From: [Clostridium] asparagiforme DSM 15981
Lineage (GTDB): Bacteria; Bacillota; Clostridia; Lachnospirales; Lachnospiraceae
Length of the DNA stretch: 64,000 nt
Assembly: GCA_025149125.1 (NCBI GenBank)
Contig: CP102272.1
Location: 186,001 to 250,000 of the forward strand
Direction: 5' to 3'
The notes under the pieces are model-generated. The model searched no databases, was not told where the DNA came from, and worked only from the letters and a program-made list of their open reading frames with translations. The position numbers and the translations under genes are program-made. Below, piece after piece: positions 58,738-64,000 of the stretch (position 1 is the stretch's first letter; each line of letters starts with the position of its first letter).

Positions 58738-59562
58738 ATGAAGAAATTAAAAAAAGATATGCTCTACGTGATCCTGACCGCCCTTGGAATTGTGATGATT
58801 TTCCCGTTCTTCTGGATGATTTCCTGCGCGTTTAGGCGGCCCAACGAGCTTTTGACCTCTCCGCCCCGGCTGCTTCCGGCAAGCCCCACGGTGTCCAGTT
58901 TTATCCACGTGCTGTTTGAGACTGAGGTGCCGCGGTATTTTATGAACTCGGTGATCATTGCCACCACGGCTACGGTGTTGTGCATCTGCGTGGCGATCCC
59001 GGCCGCTTACTCCTTTGCCCGGCACAATTACCGGGGGAAGAATCTGGTGATGGTGTGTATTCTGCTGTGCAACATGATCCCCCAGGCGTCCACGCTGGTT
59101 CCGCTGTACCGGGCTATGGACCGGCTACAGATCATTGACACCCATTTCGGAATCGCGTTTACCCATCTGCTCTGCATGCTGCCGTTCTCCATTATCATGC
59201 TGAAAGGGTTTATCAGGACCATACCGCCCACGCTGGAGGAGGCGGCCATGATCGATGGGTGTACGAAGCTCCAGGCGATTTTCAAGATCATTGTGCCGGT
59301 GTGTTCGTCGGGCATTTTCGCCACGGCCATGTATGCGTTCATGATTTCCTGGGAGGAATTTTTGTACGCGATGACCTTTTCCACCAGCAGCCGGGCCAGA
59401 ACCATTTCCATCGGACTTAAAATGTTCTCCACGGAGTTTAAGGTGGACTGGTCCTCCATACTGGCGGCGGCCACTCTGATGACGCTGCCGATTCTGATCC
59501 TGTTTTTTATGATTCAGGATACGTTTATCAAGGGCGCCACAAACGGGGCGCTAAAGGAATAG
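58738..59562 (+). CDS. CUT1 ABC transporter permease (MalG/UgpE type)
   Basis: Membrane protein of 274 residues with six segments. The EAA loop is visible as EEAAMIDGCTKLQAIFKIIV at about 166-185, the region that docks the ATPase. GAAGGGGGTG precedes the ATG. It forms the second half of the channel with the MalF-type protein 16 bases upstream and is followed by the first dehydrogenase gene after 16 bases. Confidence 0.9.
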   Translation: MKKLKKDMLYVILTALGIVMIFPFFWMISCAFRRPNELLTSPPRLLPASPTVSSFIHVLFETEVPRYFMNSVIIATTATVLCICVAIPAAYSFARHNYRGKNLVMVCILLCNMIPQASTLVPLYRAMDRLQIIDTHFGIAFTHLLCMLPFSIIMLKGFIRTIPPTLEEAAMIDGCTKLQAIFKIIVPVCSSGIFATAMYAFMISWEEFLYAMTFSTSSRARTISIGLKMFSTEFKVDWSSILAAATLMTLPILILFFMIQDTFIKGATNGALKE

Positions 59563-59578
59563 AGAGGAGTTTTGCGAG

Positions 59579-60565
59579 ATGGACAGGAAAGTGAGATGGG
59601 GTATCCTGGGGTACGCCGGGATTGCCAGAAATCATGTGATACCGGCGATGGTGAAGGCGAAAAACGCGGAGGTGGTGGCCATTGCCAGCAGGAGCCGGGA
59701 AAAGCTCAAGGAGGCGGTGGAGCGGTTCGGATTCCGCAAGGTATATGAGAGCTACGACCGGCTGCTGGAGGACCCGGAAATCGACGCGGTATACATTCCA
59801 TTGCCCAACGCCCTGCATAAGGAATGGGCCGTTAAGGCCGCAAGGCATGGAAAGCATGTGTTGTGCGAGAAGCCGTTGGCGCTTACCGCGGCGGACTGCC
59901 GGGAGCTGGAGGCGGTGTTTAAAGAAAAACGGGTGAGGCTGATGGAGGCGTTTATGTACCGGTTCCTGCCGGGGATGAAGGCGCTGAAAGAAATTCTGGA
60001 GAGGGGCGATATCGGTGAGATATGTCATATTTATTCCACACACCGGTTCTTTCTTCAGGACGACGGCGACGTCCGGGTAAACCGGGAGCTGGGCGGTGGT
60101 TCGCTGCGGGACGTGGGGTGCTATCCGGTAAACCTGATCGGATGGCTGTTAAATGATTACCCCCAGGCGGTGTCGGCGGAAAAGACCGTGTTCCAGGGGG
60201 TGGAGCACGCATTGGTGGCCAGCCTTAAGTACAAAAGCGGTGTGACGGCCAATATCAGCTGCGGGTTTGACGGCTGCAGCAGTATGTTGACGGAGATCAA
60301 CGGCACCAAGGGGAGTATTTTGATCCGGGATACCTTTATCGATACCCGTCTGCCCATTCTGGTGACGGACGCGGACGGCCGAACGAAGGAGGTGCCGGTG
60401 GAGGACAGCGACTGTTATATGCTGGAGGTGGAGGAATTCTCCGACGCGGTACTGACGGACCGGGAACCGGCCCTGGGACTTCAGGAGACGGTCCGCAACT
60501 GCCGCCTGATCGAGGCGATCCTTAAGGCCGCGGAGCAGGAGGGGAAATGTTTCGGTTTGGAATAA
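59579..60565 (+). CDS. Gfo/Idh/MocA-family oxidoreductase, first
   Basis: NAD(P)-dependent sugar dehydrogenase-like protein of 328 residues. The Rossmann start VRWGILGYAGIARNHVIPAM lies at about 4-23 and the catalytic Lys in CEKPLAL near 97-103. A substrate domain follows with GGGSLRDVGCYPVNLIGWLL near 173-192. GAGAGGAG supports the ATG. It is coupled to a second member of the family by a 19-base overlap. Likely oxidises or isomerises the imported sugar or its acid. Confidence 0.9.
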   Translation: MDRKVRWGILGYAGIARNHVIPAMVKAKNAEVVAIASRSREKLKEAVERFGFRKVYESYDRLLEDPEIDAVYIPLPNALHKEWAVKAARHGKHVLCEKPLALTAADCRELEAVFKEKRVRLMEAFMYRFLPGMKALKEILERGDIGEICHIYSTHRFFLQDDGDVRVNRELGGGSLRDVGCYPVNLIGWLLNDYPQAVSAEKTVFQGVEHALVASLKYKSGVTANISCGFDGCSSMLTEINGTKGSILIRDTFIDTRLPILVTDADGRTKEVPVEDSDCYMLEVEEFSDAVLTDREPALGLQETVRNCRLIEAILKAAEQEGKCFGLE

Positions 60566-61497
60566 TGGGAGCGGGCGGTATCGCCGCCAAGTTCTGCGAC
60601 GCCGTGAGGCGGTTGGAGGATGCAAAGGTGGCGGTCGTGGCCAGCAAGAGCGTGGAACGGGCGGAGCGCTTCGCCCGGGAGAACGGTATAGCGCGGTTTT
60701 ATGGGAATTATGAGGAGATGCTGGAGCGGGAGAAGCCGGATGCGGTATATGTTGCGACAACCAATAATTTCCATTTTGAGAACGTGATGCAGTGCATCGG
60801 GCACGGGGTGCCGGCGCTGTGCGAGAAGAGCATGTTTATGACCCTGGCGGAGGCGGAGGAGGCGATCTGCTTTGCGCGGGAGAAAAAGGTGTTTTTGATG
60901 GAGGCCATGTGGTCCCGGTTCCTGCCCTGCGTGCAGAAGGCCAGGGAGTGGGTGGCAGAGGGGCGGATCGGCACGGTTCAGATTGCGAACTACACCGGGG
61001 GGATCAACGCCCCGGCGGATCACCGGATTTTTAAGCCGGAGCTGGGCGGCGGGGCCATGTATGATCTGACGGTGTATCCCATTGAGATTCTCACGTATCT
61101 GGTGAATCAGCCCTTGGTGGATGTGAGGTCGGAAATCAGGAGGGGGAGCAGCGGCGTGGACGAGGACAACAGCCTGCTGCTGCAGTTTGAGACCTGCCGC
61201 GGGGCGGTTCAGACCACCACCCACGCCCGGATTCCGTCGCCCTGCGGCCTGTACGGGCCGAAGGGGTATATCCGCCTGGAGCAGACCCACCGGGCTTGTG
61301 CGGCGGAGCTGTATGACGGGGAATTCCGGTTGGTGGAGCGGTTTGAAGCTGAGGTTGAAAATGGGTTTGAGTATGAGGCGGCGGAGGTGATGCGGTGCGT
61401 GAGGGCGGGGGAGCTTGAGAGCGCAGTGATGCCCCATCGGGATACGTTGGAGTGTATTAGGGTGTTTGAGAAGGCGCTGAAGAGTGGCGATCGATAA
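60547..61497 (+). CDS. Gfo/Idh/MocA-family oxidoreductase, second
   Basis: Paralogous oxidoreductase of 316 residues. The Rossmann motif FGIMGAGGIAAKFCDAV is at about 3-19. The catalytic motif reads CEKSMFM instead of CEKP, with the Lys kept. GGGAMYDLTVYPIEILTYLV near 169-188 belongs to the substrate domain. The ATG at 60547 lies inside the preceding gene (19-base overlap) with GAGGGG upstream. Two such enzymes in a row commonly carry out oxidation and reduction at one carbon (epimerisation) or work on successive intermediates (inference). Confidence 0.88.
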   Translation: MFRFGIMGAGGIAAKFCDAVRRLEDAKVAVVASKSVERAERFARENGIARFYGNYEEMLEREKPDAVYVATTNNFHFENVMQCIGHGVPALCEKSMFMTLAEAEEAICFAREKKVFLMEAMWSRFLPCVQKAREWVAEGRIGTVQIANYTGGINAPADHRIFKPELGGGAMYDLTVYPIEILTYLVNQPLVDVRSEIRRGSSGVDEDNSLLLQFETCRGAVQTTTHARIPSPCGLYGPKGYIRLEQTHRACAAELYDGEFRLVERFEAEVENGFEYEAAEVMRCVRAGELESAVMPHRDTLECIRVFEKALKSGDR

Positions 61498-61596
61498 TGT
61501 AAGGAGCGTGCCGCAGTGGGGCGGTGCGGATATGCGTTACGGACATGTGCCGCGGCCGTGTGAAGCGGGCAGACAGCGTAACCGGCAAGGTTCCGG

Positions 61597-61636
61597 GCGC
61601 CTGGGGAAAATTATGTAAATTTCTCCGGGCGCTTTT
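61597..61636 (+). terminator. Terminator of the AraC-linked operon
   Basis: GCGCCTGGGGAAAATT pairs with AAATTTCTCCGGGCGC around a short ATGT loop, with G-U pairs, then TTTT. It is the first clear stop after the second oxidoreductase. Confidence 0.7.
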
Positions 61637-61655
61637 GGCGTTCCGGGGAGGTATG

Positions 61656-61673
61656 GTGACAGTTCAGACGGCG
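61656..61673 (-). repeat. Dispersed 18-bp motif, copy 3
   Basis: GTGACAGTTCAGACGGCG is the reverse complement of the motif at 311-328 with one change. It lies in the gap between the AraC-linked operon and the Tad promoter. Confidence 0.5.
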
Positions 61674-61711
61674 CTGAAAAAGTTTAAAAGTTTAAAAGCT
61701 GAAAATAGCTC

Positions 61712-61740
61712 TTGACATTTCTGCAAATTTGCTACATAAT
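61712..61740 (+). promoter_or_regulatory. Promoter of the Tad pilus operon
   Basis: TTGACA (61712-61717) and CATAAT (61735-61740) with a 17-base spacer. The transcript has a leader of about 250 nt. The leader holds a small CCCG/CGGG hairpin near 61803 and no recognised riboswitch. Confidence 0.7.
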
Positions 61741-61999
61741 ATAAAAACATTCAGTCGAATGGTTCTAAGGATCGAAGTAATATCATTCTTTTTTATGTAT
61801 TTGCCCGGTTCGGGCGGGATTCAGGACAGTTTTATTTATTGTTTCAAGAGGTGTATTTCTGGCACCCTTTTTCTGGAAAATTCAGTGGTTTCAGGCCTGT
61901 TTCAGGCAAGTGATTCAATGAGGATTTGAACTTGAAAATGAGTTTCAGCCCTTGGGGCAAGGGCGCTTTCGGTTGAGAGAGGAGAGGTGACGGCCCGGT

Positions 62000-63010
62000 A
62001 TGGAACGGATTATGGCGGTTTACGACGTGGACCCGGCGTATGGCGCGCGGTTTGCGGATTTTGTGAATCAGAGGGAAAAGACACCCTTTACGGCGGTTCC
62101 CTTCAGCAGCCTGGCGAAGCTGAAGGAGTTTGCAAAGGAGCACACCATAGAGATTCTGTTGATCGACCGCGGAGCGCTGCGGGAGACCGAGGGGATTCGG
62201 GCGCGGCAGGTCATCACCCTGGCGGACGGGGAGGTGGTGGAGCTGGCGGAGGAATGTCCGGTGGTCTATAAGTACCAGTCCGGCGACAGTATCATGCGGG
62301 AAGTGATGGCCTGTTATTGCAAGCAGCCGGTGGAGACGCAGGCCGCCCTTCTGGGGGCAAGGGCTGTGGTGATCGGGATTTATTCTCCGGTGAACCGCTG
62401 CCTTAAGACCTCCTTCGCCCTCACCATGGGGCAGCTCCTGGCCCGGAACGAGCGGGTGCTCTATATCAATCTGGAGGAATACTCCGGGTTTACCCGGCTG
62501 ATCCAGGCCCGCCATGAGCAGGATCTGTCGGATGTGCTGTACCTGTACCGGCAGGGGGCTTACAACTGGCTGAAGCTTAAATCCATTGTATACTCCTGGG
62601 GCGGTATGGACTATATCCCGCCGGTTCGGTACGCGGAAGATTTAAACCAGGTGTCGCCCGAGGATATGGCCTGCCTTTTGGACCGCATTGCCCGGGAGAG
62701 CGGGTACGAGAAGCTGTTGGTGGATGTGGGGCAGATGGGAAGGGGCGCGCTGCCGATTTTGGAGAACTGCGACGCGGTGTATATGCCTGTGAAGGACGAC
62801 TGTATTTCCGCCGCCAAGGTGGAGGAGTTTGACGAGTATGTGAAAGCCGCTGGTTCGGAGCTGCTGCAGGGGCGCATTCACAAGCTGAAGCTGCCCTACC
62901 ATAACAGCTTCGGACGGCGGGATACCTATATGGAGCAGCTTTTATGGGGAGAGCTGGGAGATTATGTGCGGCAGCTGCTGAGAGGCGGGCGGCCGGAGGC
63001 GCGCGGCTAG
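62000..63010 (+). CDS. TadZ/CpaE-like localisation ATPase
   Basis: Protein of 336 residues. The receiver-like N-terminus (about 1-115) contains MAVYDVDPAYGARFADFV and IEILLIDRGALR. A MinD/ParA-type P-loop domain (about 120-330) has the deviant Walker A SPVNRCLKTSFAL near 131-143 and a Walker B-like KLLVDVGQMGRG near 243. This matches TadZ/CpaE proteins that place the Tad secretion machinery at the pole. GAGAGGAGAGG precedes the ATG at 62000. It is followed after 28 bases by the CpaF-like ATPase. Confidence 0.78.
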   Translation: MERIMAVYDVDPAYGARFADFVNQREKTPFTAVPFSSLAKLKEFAKEHTIEILLIDRGALRETEGIRARQVITLADGEVVELAEECPVVYKYQSGDSIMREVMACYCKQPVETQAALLGARAVVIGIYSPVNRCLKTSFALTMGQLLARNERVLYINLEEYSGFTRLIQARHEQDLSDVLYLYRQGAYNWLKLKSIVYSWGGMDYIPPVRYAEDLNQVSPEDMACLLDRIARESGYEKLLVDVGQMGRGALPILENCDAVYMPVKDDCISAAKVEEFDEYVKAAGSELLQGRIHKLKLPYHNSFGRRDTYMEQLLWGELGDYVRQLLRGGRPEARG

Positions 63011-63038
63011 CGGGGCCGGGAAGGAAGGAGGATCCGGT

Positions 63039-64000
<962 letters not shown>

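Noticed and set aside
61729..61929. 66-codon frame in the Tad leader
   Set aside because: It begins at the promoter itself, lacks a ribosome site and resembles no known protein.

Overview
The window looks like a chromosomal segment of a high-GC member of the Lachnospiraceae (Enterocloster/Clostridium-type gut Firmicute). This is an inference from gene content. The clues are a HemZ tail followed by hisS and aspS, the gdpP-rplI-dnaB block, ROK, PucR, GntR and AraC regulators, many stand-alone sugar-acid loci, AGGAGG-type ribosome binding sites and Gram-positive -35/-10 promoters. No plasmid, phage, insertion sequence or CRISPR array is visible.

Layout. 1-3.7 kb: end of hemZ, a nested inverted-repeat element, hisS and aspS. 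3.8-8.8 kb: a PucR regulator with a DUF917 protein, a hydantoinase/oxoprolinase-like protein and a convergent nitroreductase. 9.2-9.5 kb: a tRNA-Tyr/tRNA-Leu operon on the minus strand. 9.7-13.2 kb: a sugar-acid locus (GntR, enolase-superfamily enzyme, GntP permease) with clear operators. 13.3-16.4 kb: a P-type cation ATPase preceded by two tandem yybP-ykoY (Mn2+) riboswitches, each with its own terminator. 16.5-22.9 kb: an unassigned operon of two paralogous NCS2-like permeases, a flavin reductase, a TIGR03792-like protein, an SDR, a RibD-like reductase and a MIF-type tautomerase. 23-28.4 kb: a double-MerR regulator, a cell-wall-binding protein, a ROK regulator, and a trio of membrane, J-domain and DUF5685 proteins.

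28.7-32.6 kb: housekeeping gdpP-rplI-dnaB (c-di-AMP hydrolysis, ribosome, replication). 32.7-41.2 kb: a GntR-controlled locus with a ribose-type ABC importer, two proteins equivalent to the halves of plant Tm-1 (UPF0261 and PEP-hydrolase-like), and a class II aldolase. 41.2-47.5 kb: a small membrane-anchored protein, a MerR-type protein, an NlpC/P60 cell-wall hydrolase and a two-component system. 47.6-52.6 kb (minus strand): an APH-like kinase, then glgB, an alpha-amylase-family enzyme, DUF2508 and an ArsR-type regulator in one operon. 52.8 kb: a prepilin peptidase. 61.7 kb to the end: a TadZ-like protein and a CpaF/TadA ATPase, the start of a Tad pilus operon.

Between the prepilin peptidase and the Tad operon lie two items. 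The first is a tandem pair of tiny two-gene modules (53.45-54.09 kb) with the layout of Fst/par-type type I toxin-antitoxin systems. Each has a 31-residue hydrophobic peptide, a convergent antisense RNA with a consensus promoter, a shared bidirectional terminator, and direct repeats that let the RNA pair over the start codon of its peptide gene. The second is an AraC-controlled sugar-acid locus (enolase-superfamily enzyme, CUT1 ABC importer, two Gfo/Idh/MocA dehydrogenases). The toxin-antitoxin pair, the tandem Mn2+ riboswitches, the unassigned 16.7-22.9 kb operon and the split Tm-1 pair are the most interesting findings.
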